Shown piece after piece: positions 1 to 8,699 of a DNA stretch of 21,390 bases. This DNA comes from a candidate division SR1 bacterium (GTDB lineage: Bacteria; Patescibacteriota; Gracilibacteria; Absconditabacterales; Absconditicoccaceae): contig BNUE01000018.1 in assembly GCA_025997135.1 (NCBI GenBank), forward strand, positions 1 to 21,390, written 5' to 3'. Numbering within the stretch: position 1 is the stretch's first letter; the number at the start of each line of letters is the position of its first letter. Below the pieces are notes generated by a model. That model worked only from the letters and a program-made list of their open reading frames with translations. It was not told where the DNA came from and searched no databases. The position numbers and the translations under genes are program-made.

Positions 1-59
1 GATTTGTTTTTCTGATTCATCTGAGGTGAAGTTTGCTGTTTGTGGTAGTCTATGTTCAT
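1..59 (-). CDS. Start of an unidentified protein (partial)
   Basis: ATG at 59 reading leftward gives an open frame of 19 residues beginning MNIDYHKQQ, rich in Gln, Asn and Lys, and running off the window edge. The upstream region (70-101) is nearly identical to the region in front of the large minus-strand gene starting at 3335, and the start lies at a comparable distance from it. That shared promoter is the main reason to believe this start. The two proteins do not look alike over the visible residues, so nothing can be said about function. Confidence 0.55.
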   Translation of the reverse strand, partial: MNIDYHKQQTSPQMNQKNK

Positions 60-69
60 CTAAGTTTTT

Positions 70-101
70 AATGTAAAAAACTCACAGTTTAAGTATAACT
101 G
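70..101 (-). promoter_or_regulatory. Duplicated leftward promoter/operator, copy A
   Basis: This 32-bp block matches 3346-3377 with one mismatch. It contains TCACAGTTTAAGTATAACTG (82-101). Read on the minus strand it carries a -10-like TATACT (complement of 92-97). The -10 lies inside a dyad, CAGTT-N7-AACTG (85-101), that could be an operator. It probably drives the gene starting at 59. No clear -35 is seen. Confidence 0.55.
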
Positions 102-149
102 GAGATGAAGGGAAAGGCTAGATTGTGATAGATTTTGGAGCGTTTTTAG

Positions 150-178
150 TTGACAATTTTGAAATCTGTATGTATAAT
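150..178 (+). promoter_or_regulatory. Consensus sigma70-type promoter facing right
   Basis: TTGACA at 150-155 and TATAAT at 173-178 are separated by 17 bp, a perfect consensus. The downstream plus strand has no open gene. A transcript would run antisense into the small minus genes at 255-682. The equivalent promoter in the second copy of this module (3427-3456) does face a gene. Confidence 0.7.
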
Positions 179-254
179 ATGTGGGAGTCTGAGCAAGGCT
201 GTGTTTTTTTGGTTTAGGGGGAAAGTAGTAAATATATAGAAATTAATTATTTGG

Positions 255-515
255 TTATAATTGGGATTTTAGATTTTCTGATTGAGACAACTGATCAGAT
301 TTCTGTTTTTGTTTTTCTTCTTCTAAACTCTTTTTTCTTCGATATTCGCGATCATCCCTACATGTTTGTAAAAACTGATTATCTCGATATTTTTGCATCA
401 TTTCATCTGTAAATATCTCTTTAATTTTGAGATCATCAACATTATTAGATCTACCTACAGAATCAGAGAATCTACTCGCCATTTCTCGATTGTCAGTTTT
501 TATATTATAAAACAT
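255..515 (-). CDS. Small charged hypothetical protein
   Basis: An 86-residue protein ending in TAA. It is hydrophilic, with no membrane segment or signal peptide. The C-terminal half (roughly residues 50-80) is a Lys/Glu/Gln/Arg-rich stretch likely to be one long helix. A second in-frame ATG at 482 (MASRF) would avoid the 16-nt overlap with the gene ending at 500 and is an equally good start. It is the last gene of a tightly packed leftward series with the large gene at 984-3335, so co-expression is likely. Family not recognised. Confidence 0.5.
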   Translation of the reverse strand: MFYNIKTDNREMASRFSDSVGRSNNVDDLKIKEIFTDEMMQKYRDNQFLQTCRDDREYRRKKSLEEEKQKQKSDQLSQSENLKSQL

Positions 516-682
516 ATATTGTCATAAAGTTTTATTGTAAATGATTGGTTCGTTATCAAAAAATCAGGTTCGATAATATAATTTTTCATTGTATGTGTTG
601 CTATTTGATGATAATTTTGAGATAATTGTAAATTTTTCCATATTGTAAATTTTAAATAAAATAAAGGTTTTAATAAACTCAT
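500..682 (-). CDS. Small hypothetical protein
   Basis: A 60-residue protein whose ATG (682) follows directly after the TAA (685-683) that ends the frame-shifted tail of the large upstream gene, with no gap. This suggests translational coupling. The composition is hydrophobic and aromatic (many Ile, Leu, Phe, Tyr) without a clean transmembrane helix. It overlaps the next gene by 16 nt. Function unknown; it could be a chance ORF, but the head-to-tail packing argues for a real gene. Confidence 0.4.
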   Translation of the reverse strand: MSLLKPLFYLKFTIWKNLQLSQNYHQIATHTMKNYIIEPDFLITNQSFTIKLYDNICFII

Positions 683-1003
683 TTAATCTAATCATCTAAG
701 TTCTCATCAAGTTTTTTTCGTCAAATCTTCCAAAAAACCTAAAAATATTGGTTCATCTTCTTTTGCTATTTGATATAAATTTTCTATTTGTACGTCAAGA
801 GTTTTTCACTGTATTTCTCATTGTTTAACTTTCCCAATAAAACCATTTTCTATCAAAAACCTTCTACTTTCCGTATCAAATCCTGCTTTTTGTAATTCTT
901 TTGTCTTTTTTAATAATTCATTATATTTTAGACTTCCTATTTCACCTTCCATATTATGAATTTCTATAAGACTAGAAATCTGATTATCTGTTAAATTCAG
1001 CTT
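683..1003 (-). pseudogene. Frame-shifted C-terminal part of the large upstream gene
   Basis: After the in-frame TAA at 986-984, coding-like sequence continues in another frame from about 1003 to TAA at 685-683. It starts KLNLTDNQISSLIEIHNMEG and contains segments such as ELLKKTKELQKAGFDTESRR and FLIENGFIGK. The switch lies at an A6 run (complement of 1002-1007). Removing one A restores a single frame with the upstream gene. Possible explanations are a real frameshift mutation, a sequencing error, transcriptional slippage or +1 recoding. An internal ATG at 952 could also start a separate protein. Confidence 0.6.
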
Positions 1004-3335
1004 TTTTAACTAATTTCTCTTGTGATTGTTGATTAATAGCTTTTCTTATTTCTTCAATATTTCATTCATCCATAATTTTTGAGTTTTCGACATTCATTAC
1101 CGTAATTTCTCCCAGTCTCAAATCATTCAGCATCTGCACATGTACTAATGGTGTCATAATTGTCCCTCATCATGTAATACTACTAAAGTATCATCCAAAT
1201 TTATCAATAATCAGCGTTATGTATCATTTATCAGATGTCAGTGGTAATGTGATATAATATGAATCTTCATCACATAGCTGTCAGCTTTCATTGACATATC
1301 CAGTTGGGAAACCTATCTTCTCAAATACAGAAACTAAAGTAGCATACTTGGTATCTACCTGCGATACTCATGAAAACGAATCTCACTCATAAGTACTATA
1401 CCAGTTATCATACATATTTATGTATTTTCAGTCAGGAAATGACTCTTGAGGATTAAAATCTCTATCAATCATTATATCACCTATACGAAGCCATTTATCT
1501 GTCAAAACAACATGTGCATTGAACCACTCTAAATCATCCGCTGTATAATAAACTTCTTCTTTTTGCTGAATATCGTCTAAATGCTTTACTGTAGGTTTTT
1601 TTATCGCGTCAATGATTTCCTGCATATCTATTGGTTGCTCTGCTTCATCTGTCGATTGCTCTGATTCATCTGTCGGATTTTTCATCCTCTCATCTAATAA
1701 TTGCAGTAACTCTTCATAAGTGATATGTCATGTCTTATCAGTAGTTTCTTTTTTTTCTTCAGAAACTTGTGCTTGATCTTTTAAGTCAGATTTAAAAACT
1801 GCTTTCTTTTCCTGATTTACTTTACTCGTTCTCACTCCTCCACCACTCACCAATCCAGTAGTCAAAGTAGTTAAAATCACAGTCTCCACCCAATCTTCTC
1901 GTCTCGTCATATCTCCGTCAAACTGTGTATCTCGCATCTTATTTGTTATCGCATTCTGCAATTTTTCAGTCAACTGCTGAAGTAATTCCTGTGCGTTTTC
2001 TTTCAGAATCACCTGTGGTAGTTCTTTCCTCAGAATTTTCCCAAGCTTCAACGGTAATTCTGGACTCACAAGTTCCAATATTGACTGTATTCCTGCTAAA
2101 CTTGTCGCATACAGCAGAGCTTTATTATCACTTAATCACTGATTCTTGGCTTCATCAAAAGTGTTTCATACCATCTGGATAAATGACGCACTCACTAAAC
2201 CAGCATTTCCACTCATTCACGCTTTACTCAAAATACTCGCTCCTCATCCTAACCCTACCAGCATATTGATTACCTGCTTTCACACGTGATAAATTATATT
2301 ATATGAATTGGGATTTGCTAGAATGCTAGATGATTGCTGAGTCGAAACCTGTGGTACCAAGTAATTTCTCCAGTTCTCAATTTGATCACTTCTCTGCTGC
2401 CAGTTATCATCTGTAAATTTACTTAAAACTGTGTGATTCACCATCTGCACTGTAGTGTAAACTCACATTGTAATCTCAAATAGTCAGCTCTGAACTGTAT
2501 TTATCAAGTTTTTTCGTGGTTTTAATCGCTCACTGGTCTCATTCCACTCTTGGTCAATCTTTTTTTGACTAAATTCTTGTCTGAGTTGTCTGGTTGATTG
2601 TCGCTCTGAAAGCTCAGTCTTCAACTGCTCAATAGACGCAAAATACTGATCCAAATTGTCTTTTTTATGCAACTCAAAATACTTAAAAAGCCTCGTGAAA
2701 TCTGTAGTCTTTATCTTCAATACCTCATTCATAGTTTGCAGTGATGACTTGATACTGTTCCCTGTCAGTTTATCTCATCTTAGCCTATCTAACATCTGTT
2801 TTCAGGGCGAAAACTTGGTTTTTATAGAATCTTGATAGTTATTAAATAGTTTTATATCTTGATTTAAACCTTCTCAACTAGAATATCAGATTTCTTTCGC
2901 TAAATTTTCTTGTCTCTGATGGATTTTTTCTTGGTATACTTTGAAAGCCTGAACAGCTAATTCATAACTAGCATACTCTGAGGGATCTGTTCATTTATTT
3001 TTATGATTTTGAAGAGCACTGAAATATCTATCTGAATATTTTACTCGCTTTTCTCCATTGTTCTCTAGTTTCTTTAACCAGGCATTGAGAGACTTGATAG
3101 GATCTGGTCATTCGTGAATAATTGGAACCCTCTGCTGAAAAGTCAGCTTTTTTAACTCTTTTTCTGATGGGGTTTTTTCTTTTGGTTGAGTTGAAGATTT
3201 TGGAAGTTTAATAGGAGAATTACTGAGTTGGTAAGCTATGTCTGCTTCTTTGGCTTTACTGAAAAATCATAATGCAGATTTTGGTGTCTGAGGATTTTGA
3301 AGAAAGAGGTGTTGTTGGATTTTATCTATGGGCAT
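984..3335 (-). CDS. Large phage/mobile-element-like protein, function unknown
   Basis: ATG at 3335 opens a 783-residue frame with many TGA codons read as Gly and ending at TAA 986-984. The N-terminal third is charged and helical, with a Pro/Lys-rich start. A hydrophobic Gly/Ala region follows (about residues 345-420, around GKQVINMLVGLGGGASIL and ALLYATSLAGIQSI), and a second Gly/Thr-rich hydrophobic segment lies near 483-502 (VETVILTTLTTGLVSGGG). This spacing resembles the long polyvalent or virion-associated proteins of phages and conjugative elements; that is my inference from pattern only. An acidic Glu/Asp/Pro stretch and a compact tail (EKIGFPTGYVN, PLTSDKGYIT, MTPLVHVQMLNDLRLGEIT) follow. 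The frame probably continued into 683-1003 originally. Confidence 0.75.
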
Positions 3336-3345
3336 CTATTGTTTG

Positions 3346-3377
3346 AATGTAAAAAATTCACAGTTTAAGTATAACTG
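3346..3377 (-). promoter_or_regulatory. Duplicated leftward promoter/operator, copy B
   Basis: Second copy of the 32-bp block at 70-101, with the 20-bp core at 3358-3377 identical. The minus-strand -10-like TATACT (complement of 3368-3373) lies in the dyad CAGTT-N7-AACTG (3361-3377). It lies 11 bp before the ATG of the large leftward gene at 3335, with the -10 box 32 bp from it. Confidence 0.6.
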
Positions 3378-3426
3378 AAAGTAAAGTGAATGGCGAGATT
3401 GTGGAGGGAAAATAAGGGATTTTTAG

Positions 3427-3456
3427 TTGACAAAAGTAACTAATTAGATTTATATG
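3427..3456 (+). promoter_or_regulatory. Rightward promoter of the divergent module, copy B
   Basis: TTGACA at 3427-3432 and TATATG at 3451-3456 are 18 bp apart. The bases before the -35 (tttttag) match those before the consensus promoter at 150. The next plus-strand gene begins at 3548. Confidence 0.55.
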
Positions 3457-3547
3457 CGAAGATAGTGGGACTAAATTCGGCTTGATTTTGATAAACTAAT
3501 TATTAGTATGATATGTACAATTGTTAAACAAAAATTTAAATAATTTT

Positions 3548-3805
3548 ATGAGCAGTATAATAGACAAAATGGGATTTAAAAGAGCAGAAGGTTCTTCCCT
3601 ATCACAGACAGAACGCAATGATTTGGCAGAGATGAGAATCATTTGCAAGAGAAAAGACGAAAAACATTGGTGGAAAATTTTCGTCCTATACAATGAAAAC
3701 TTGTACTCTAAGTGTGTTTATGGGAAAGAGAACAAAGATAGTTTGTTCAAAACAATAACCTATGCGATGTCAATCCACATGTTAGAGGAAGCAGTAGCTT
3801 CTTAA
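3548..3805 (+). CDS. Small hypothetical protein
   Basis: ATG at 3548 gives 85 residues, ending in TAA. A TTG at 3521 would add nine residues but there is no Shine-Dalgarno at either site. The protein is mixed alpha/beta in appearance, with a basic first half, a central RKDEKHWWKIFVLYNENLYS segment and a helical end. No TGA codons, signal peptide or membrane segment. It has its own promoter (3427-3456) and a strong terminator directly after the stop, so it looks like a single-gene unit. Family not recognised. Confidence 0.6.
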   Translation: MSSIIDKMGFKRAEGSSLSQTERNDLAEMRIICKRKDEKHWWKIFVLYNENLYSKCVYGKENKDSLFKTITYAMSIHMLEEAVAS

Positions 3806-3813
3806 TCCAAAAA

Positions 3814-3858
3814 TCCCCATCTAGCTTAATATTTTAGGTTAGATCGGGGAATTTTTTT
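3814..3858. terminator. Bidirectional terminator between convergent genes
   Basis: Arms TCCCCATCTA and TAGATCGGGGA pair with one bulge. T7 follows on the plus strand and T5 on the minus strand. It lies between the plus gene ending at 3805 and the minus gene ending at 3857 and overlaps the stop of the latter. Confidence 0.8.
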
Positions 3859-6439
3859 ATTTGATCATAGCTCTCAGTGTCATAAAATCTGCCTTTCATG
3901 AACCTAGAAGTGGAATTTCGGGAAGAATCTGAACTTCACTAATTTTCACTAAATTGGAAAACTTTTTTTCACGTAAAGTTTTATTTAGCTGTTTTATATC
4001 TATTTTTTCAGTCGAGAAGGCTACAAATTTGGCAGTGCCGTCTTCGTACTCTCTGGCTTCGACAGACAGTCATAATGCCTCCTCGATTGCTGGTAAACTG
4101 ATCATCTCTCAGGCTATCTTTACAAATCTCTTTAGTCTGCCTGATATTTGCAGATTTCCATCATCATCGAAATATCATAAATCTCAGGTGATATAATACT
4201 TTTTACCATCTATATATTCGAATGGGGAGTCTAGCTTGGGGTCTAAATATCCATCAAATACAAAATCTCAGTGTACTAAAATCATTCATTTGTCATTTAT
4301 TAGTATTTCACCTCAGATAATCACTTTTCAACAACTGCCAGGCTTCTCTCCGACCGCGATAATTGGACTACACTCAGTAATACCATATCATTCTAAGAGT
4401 TCAGTTTTTTTATTTTTTTGTCTCATCAGAGTCAGTAGACTGGCAGGGGCTTTTTCTGCTCAGGTAATGGCTAAACGCAGAGTTTTGACCTGAGAAGACT
4501 CGGCTGAATCCAGTATTCTCCTGAAAAAAGTCGGAGTCGATGTGATCAGAGTCGTATGAGTATGAGAAATTAAATCAGATAAAGTCTGAGCATCATTTGG
4601 GTCTGGATAATTGACCGTGCGAAGCCCAGAAATCAATGGAAGAATCGTATTTACAGTAAATCAGAATGAATGGAAAGGTGGTAAAAATGCAAGAAGGATG
4701 TCCGAAGTGCGTATCTGAATACGTCATAATGCTCATACAATGTCTGAGAGTAGATTGCGATGCGTGAGGGCGACAGCCTTTGGTAAAGACTCTGAACCAG
4801 AAGTGAATAGAACGACAGCTGTAGAATTAGGATCTAAATGCGGAATAGAAAATCTGAAAGATGAAATAACGGCTGAAATTTTCTGAAAAATAGATGTCTG
4901 CTGTAAAAGCTCCTCAAAATATGTCATTTCGTAAGTCTGGAGTCGTGGCGTCTGGATTTTCTGAAAAAATGATTTTGCAGTCAGAATTGTTTTTATCTTT
5001 TGTATTTTTAAACAGTGGCGAAATCAGGCTTCTGACTGTGTTCGATTGAGCATTACGGGAGTCTTGGAAGCGAGGTAGCATCAAACTATCAGAAGTGAGG
5101 TCGCCGAAAGCGATGGTAAGAGTATACCAATATGAGACTCTGGAAACCTGCGTAAAATATCTGCGATAAGATATGCCTTGATCAAAAAGGAACGTGAAGA
5201 CTGGACTCCAAAAAGCTGATCATAGCAGACTGATGCTCAGTGTAGACGCTGGAAACTTTTTTTCATCATAGAAATGATTGTATCTGATGGAGTATATGAT
5301 GTCTGGAGATGAGAGTATAGAAGCGTATTGTCTACTGGGAAATCTCGCTTACATGGTTTGAGAGTTGGCTGAGAGGATGAACCTCAAAGTGTCATATGAA
5401 TGAGATCTCAGACGGTTTTGAGGTCTGATAAACTGATATTTGAGGAGTTCGGATATTTTTTTAGGATTTCTTGTTTGAGTGATGCCATATCCAATGAGTC
5501 TAGAAGCAAATCAAGAACTAGGTTTGTATCAAGATTTAACTGAATGGATGGATTTTGTGTAAGTGTCTGAAGCGTCTGAGTAATAAAGTCCATAGTCTCT
5601 GCTGAATAACTCAGATGAGAATAGTCATTCGTAATGCGGAGAGATGAGAGCGAGCCTTCGATTTTGGCTGGAGGGAGGCGATGCTGAACTGTGTCGAAAT
5701 AGGAAAGAGCTGAAACATAATGAACCTCCTCTTCTCATCTAGCATTATACAATTTTTCGAGCTGAATATTGAAAGAATTTATGTCTGAAATGACTTTTGG
5801 TGAACGGAGAATTTTCGTAGCATCTGTTATCTCGATCTCTACCTTGTGCTTTGGAGTGAAGACAAAGAGATTAGCGAGAAGTATCCCTGCTCAGCGAACC
5901 AAAAAAGGGAAAAGGCTGACTCCCCTGCCAGATCGGGCTTTGGATGAACGAGAGCCTCGTAATCAACGGATATTTACTGTAAAAATCTTGGTATCTGCTG
6001 GAGCCTTTTCAACGGCATAAAAAGCTGATTTCTTGCCAATGATAGACTGAAAACCCTGAGCAGACAGTCATCCCTGAGGATAGAGTAGTACACTATGATG
6101 ATGAGTCAGATTTTTGTATATTTGTGAAGTAATCTCGTGTATGTCTAGATGCTGAGATGAATCTGCGTCCAGATCTTCGACGGGTATAGCATTCATAGCT
6201 CTAAAAAAAGGACGAAGCAATGGTTTATCATAATATTTCCTGCTCGAAACTGGATAAAAATTACACTTATGCGAAATATAAGCTGTCATAATCATCGGAT
6301 CGACTAGGGCAATATGTGCAGGCAAAATAAGTGAGGTTTCACCTGGTCTAATAAGGTCTAATCAATGAATCTGCACGTCATAGCGAAAGTGTAGCAATCG
6401 ACGCATTAGTTTTATAAAGACTGATAGGAGTTTACGCAT
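3857..6439 (-). CDS. Acyltransferase - acyl carrier - acyl-ACP synthetase fusion
   Basis: An 860-residue protein from ATG 6439 with many TGA codons read as Gly. Domain 1 (about 1-230) is a PlsC-type acyltransferase: HIALVD at 42-47 is the HX4D motif, and YPQGGLS matches the FPEGxxS block. Domain 2 (about 283-345) is an acyl carrier domain with LLLDSLDMASL; Ser315 is the expected phosphopantetheine site. Domain 3 (about 390-860) is an AMP-forming acyl ligase: TSGSESLPK at 546-554 is the phosphate loop, followed by YGITECSP, ITGDLGYF, GRLKRFVKIAGE and the C-terminal GSGK lysine. E. coli Aas has domains 1 and 3 only. Likely role: activate a free fatty acid, load it onto the built-in carrier and transfer it to a lysophospholipid at the membrane. 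The acceptor is inferred. Confidence 0.88.
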
Positions 6440-6477
6440 TTATAGCTGATTTTGGATTAAAAAAAGTTTATCTCTTG

Positions 6478-6506
6478 AGTATATATTTTTCATATCTAGA
6501 AGGCAA
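6478..6506 (-). promoter_or_regulatory. Promoter of the acyltransferase fusion gene
   Basis: On the minus strand, TTGCCT (complement of 6501-6506) and TATACT (complement of 6478-6483) are 17 bp apart, 38 bp before the ATG at 6439. Confidence 0.6.
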
Positions 6507-6564
6507 TATTTGGCTGAAGAAATAGGAAATTTTTTATTGACTTTTGGCACAAAATATTGCGGGT

Positions 6565-6593
6565 TAAAAAAATGGCAACTGATAAAGCTGCCA
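6565..6593 (-). terminator. Rho-independent terminator
   Basis: On the minus strand ATGGCA and TGCCAT form a stem (6572-6593) followed by T7 (6565-6571). It sits just after the stop of the gene at 6606-6974 and separates it from the fusion gene downstream. Confidence 0.7.
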
Positions 6594-6605
6594 TAAATAG
6601 ATTTT

Positions 6606-6974
6606 TTAAGCGAACTGTTGTAGTTTACAGTATCGCTGATTGAACTTTTCGATCTGAGAACGTGGCTTCTCGCGTTTTGTAGTGCCTGAATAACACTGGT
6701 AAAAGCTCTCAACTATGCGTCTCATATCATCTTTTCTACTCTCCAAATCAGAAATGGTTTCCTCTGGACTTATGATGAATCTCTCACTAAAATATTTAGG
6801 CAGATTCCCATAAATAGTTAGTTCATGAAACGTATTATCAAGTTTTGAAAGTTCTCCAAATGAGATCTCAATCTTTGATCCAATCTCTTCTTGAGGCTGT
6901 GTAAACCTGACAACGATATTATATCGCTCAGATAGTTTGATAAAAAGATAATTTTTTTTAATTTGTTTTAACAT
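6606..6974 (-). CDS. Hypothetical protein, 122 residues
   Basis: Opens with MLKQIKKNYLFIKL, then a probable beta-rich first half (YNIVVRFTQPQEE, KIEISFGEL) and a helical, charged second half with a Ser/Gly/Thr-Lys/Arg linker (YSGTTKREKPRSQ). No TGA codon, no signal peptide, no membrane helix. It is an independent transcription unit with promoter at 7006-7033 and terminator at 6565-6593, divergent from ruvB. Family not recognised; a small nucleic-acid-linked or regulatory protein is possible but unsupported. Confidence 0.7.
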   Translation of the reverse strand: MLKQIKKNYLFIKLSERYNIVVRFTQPQEEIGSKIEISFGELSKLDNTFHELTIYGNLPKYFSERFIISPEETISDLESRKDDMRRIVESFYQCYSGTTKREKPRSQIEKFNQRYCKLQQFA

Positions 6975-7005
6975 GTTTTTTATTTATAAATGATTACATT
7001 TTCTC

Positions 7006-7033
7006 ATTATACTCAAAAAAACCAAAAAGTCAA
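7006..7033 (-). promoter_or_regulatory. Promoter of the 122-residue gene
   Basis: On the minus strand TTGACT (complement of 7028-7033) and TATAAT (complement of 7006-7011) are 16 bp apart, with GAG before the -10. The promoter at 15411-15438 has the same layout. Confidence 0.75.
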
Positions 7034-7065
7034 GAGGAAAATTCCTTGAAAACAAAAGGGAAAAG

Positions 7066-7071
7066 TATACT
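7066..7071 (+). promoter_or_regulatory. -10 box of ruvB, nearly leaderless
   Basis: TATACT ends 9 bp before the ruvB ATG at 7081. A start site about 7 nt downstream of the box would leave almost no 5' leader, and there is no Shine-Dalgarno sequence. The -35 is unclear (TTGAAA at 14 bp is too close). Confidence 0.45.
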
Positions 7072-7080
7072 TTGTTATTT

Positions 7081-8025
7081 ATGGAAGTAAAAAAGATCGA
7101 TCTAACTCAGAAAATATCTCTAAAAGCTGGTGCCAGACCAGAAAATTTTGATGAATTTGTCTGACAAAAACAGATTAAAAAAATGCTGACTACAGCTATT
7201 CATTCGGCACAAAAGAGAGAATGACCGCTCGGGCATATACTTTTTAGCTGAGCAAGTGGTTATGGAAAGACCACACTGTCTCATATTATCGCTCAGCAAC
7301 TGGGCGTCCAAATCAAAGTCGTAACAGCATACGCCATCAGTAAACCCAGTGAACTCGTGAGCATACTGAATTCGCTGGAGGAAGGGAATTTACTATTTAT
7401 AGATGAGATTCACCGCCTGAAACCTACTATCGAAGAGGTTTTGTATATTGCTATGGAAGATTTTGTGATCGATATGGTGATGCCTGAGGGCGGAAGCGTA
7501 AGAATTCCTCTCAACCCTTTTACTCTGGTGGGAGCGACGACCAAGATGGAACAGCTCTCTACTCCTCTGAAAAACAGGTTTGTATACAGCTTTCATTTCG
7601 CCGATTATACCAAGGAAGAGAAAGAATCTATCATACAGAGATACCTAGACGAATATCAGATTTCTCTGGCTGATGATAAAATACTCACAGAAATAGAAAA
7701 AAAGGTTGACTCCGTACCACGTGAAATCCACAATCTCTGCGTGAAGATTAGAGATTACTGCGTGAGTCGTGGACTAGATACAGTGAATGAGGCGATTTGG
7801 AGCGATTTTCTGGCTCATGCACAGTTGCAAGAATGATGAATGACTACTCTACACCAGCAGTATCTAGATATTTTGGCATATTATGATAGACCGCTCGGTG
7901 CAAAAGTGATAGCTGCACAGATGAATGTGAGCGAAAAAGCACTAGAAAGTGATATTGAACCCCTGCTTCTGAAACTAGGAAAAATTGAAAGAACCCCAGC
8001 CGGAAGAGTGCTTTTGGGAGATTAG
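7081..8025 (+). CDS. ruvB: Holliday junction branch migration helicase RuvB
   Basis: 314 residues, slightly shorter than the usual 330-350. RuvB is the hexameric AAA+ motor that drives branch migration of recombination junctions together with RuvA. Five in-frame TGA codons are read as Gly; one is the first glycine of Walker A, GASGYGKTT (57-65), and another is in FVGQ, where RuvB normally has Gly. Walker B plus RuvB signature LLFIDEIHRL lies at 104-113. VGATTKMEQLSTPLKNRF carries sensor 1 and the arginine finger. The C-terminal winged helix ends with RTPAGRVLLG, matching RTPRGR. Standard-code annotation would split it at 7834-7839 and lose the first 92 residues. ruvA and ruvC are not next to it. 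Confidence 0.95.
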
Positions 8026-8155
8026 TTGATTTTGGGAGTAATTTCTCTTGCTTTTATGATGAAAATCCCTATATTATCCTGACTTTGCTCTCATCCAACA
8101 ATCCAGAGCGAATACGTCATTCAGATTTATTTTATCTATTATCCTAGTTCGCGAT

Positions 8156-8332
8156 ATGGCAAACAAGAAAAAATGAGGAGTCGTAAAAGTTGCGATGGTC
8201 TGTGCAAATTGCAAAGCTACCAACTACTACACCTCTATCAATAAAACTATCAGACCTAAACTGACTATCAAAAAGTACTGTAAACACTGCAAAACAGCAG
8301 TCGAGCATAACTCTAGAGAAAAATTAAAATAG
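8156..8332 (+). CDS. rpmG: Large subunit ribosomal protein L33
   Basis: 58 residues. It is the four-cysteine form: CANC near residue 16 and CKHC near 42 form a zinc ribbon. One TGA codon gives KKKGG near the start, where a glycine is usual. L33 sits near the E site of the 50S subunit. The gene lies 130 bp after ruvB and 45 bp before rpsP, in the same direction. It is too short for many gene callers and is interrupted under the standard code. Confidence 0.92.
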
Positions 8333-8377
8333 TCTCTAAAAATAGAACTATATTTTATATTATGTTTATATTTTTCA

Positions 8378-8677
8378 ATGTTAGCAATTAGACTTTCCAG
8401 ACACGGAAGATCAAAAAGACCCTTTTACAGAGTCGTATTAACTGAACATACAAAACCTGCTAAAAGTGGGTACAAACAAGTTTTGGGGTCATTCGATCCT
8501 ATGAAACACCTGTTCGAAGCTGATGTCGTAGCGATCAAAGAATTGATAGCTCAGGGTGCTCAGCCGAGTGAAAGAGTGGCAAAACTCCTCTTCCAATCTA
8601 CCAAAGATGAATTTTTCCAAAAATATTTTGTCGAGAGAGAGAGAAAATGAGTGACAAAAAATGAGAAAAAAGATTAG
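8378..8677 (+). CDS. rpsP: Small subunit ribosomal protein S16
   Basis: 99 residues. The start MLAIRLSRHGRSKRPFYRVV is the diagnostic N-terminus of S16, a 30S assembly protein. GSFDP follows, then a helical C-terminal part. A TGA at 8648-8650 would end it at residue 90 under the standard code; reading it as Gly adds a Lys-rich tail (GVTKNEKKD) ending at TAG. S16 tails vary, so either length would work biologically, but the code of the window supports the longer form. Neighbours are rpmG upstream and a membrane protein 22 bp downstream. Confidence 0.95.
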
Positions 8678-8699
8678 TTTTATCATTTAGAATGTCGTA

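Noticed and set aside
3954..6020. Plus-strand ORFs at 3954-4196, 4236-4493 and 5769-6020
   Set aside because: They are shadows of the acyltransferase fusion gene on the minus strand, which has full domain support.
8026..8155. Coding sequence between ruvB and rpmG in code 25 (from an ATG near 8056)
   Set aside because: The frame runs on through rpmG in another phase and shows no recognisable protein; rpmG is certain.
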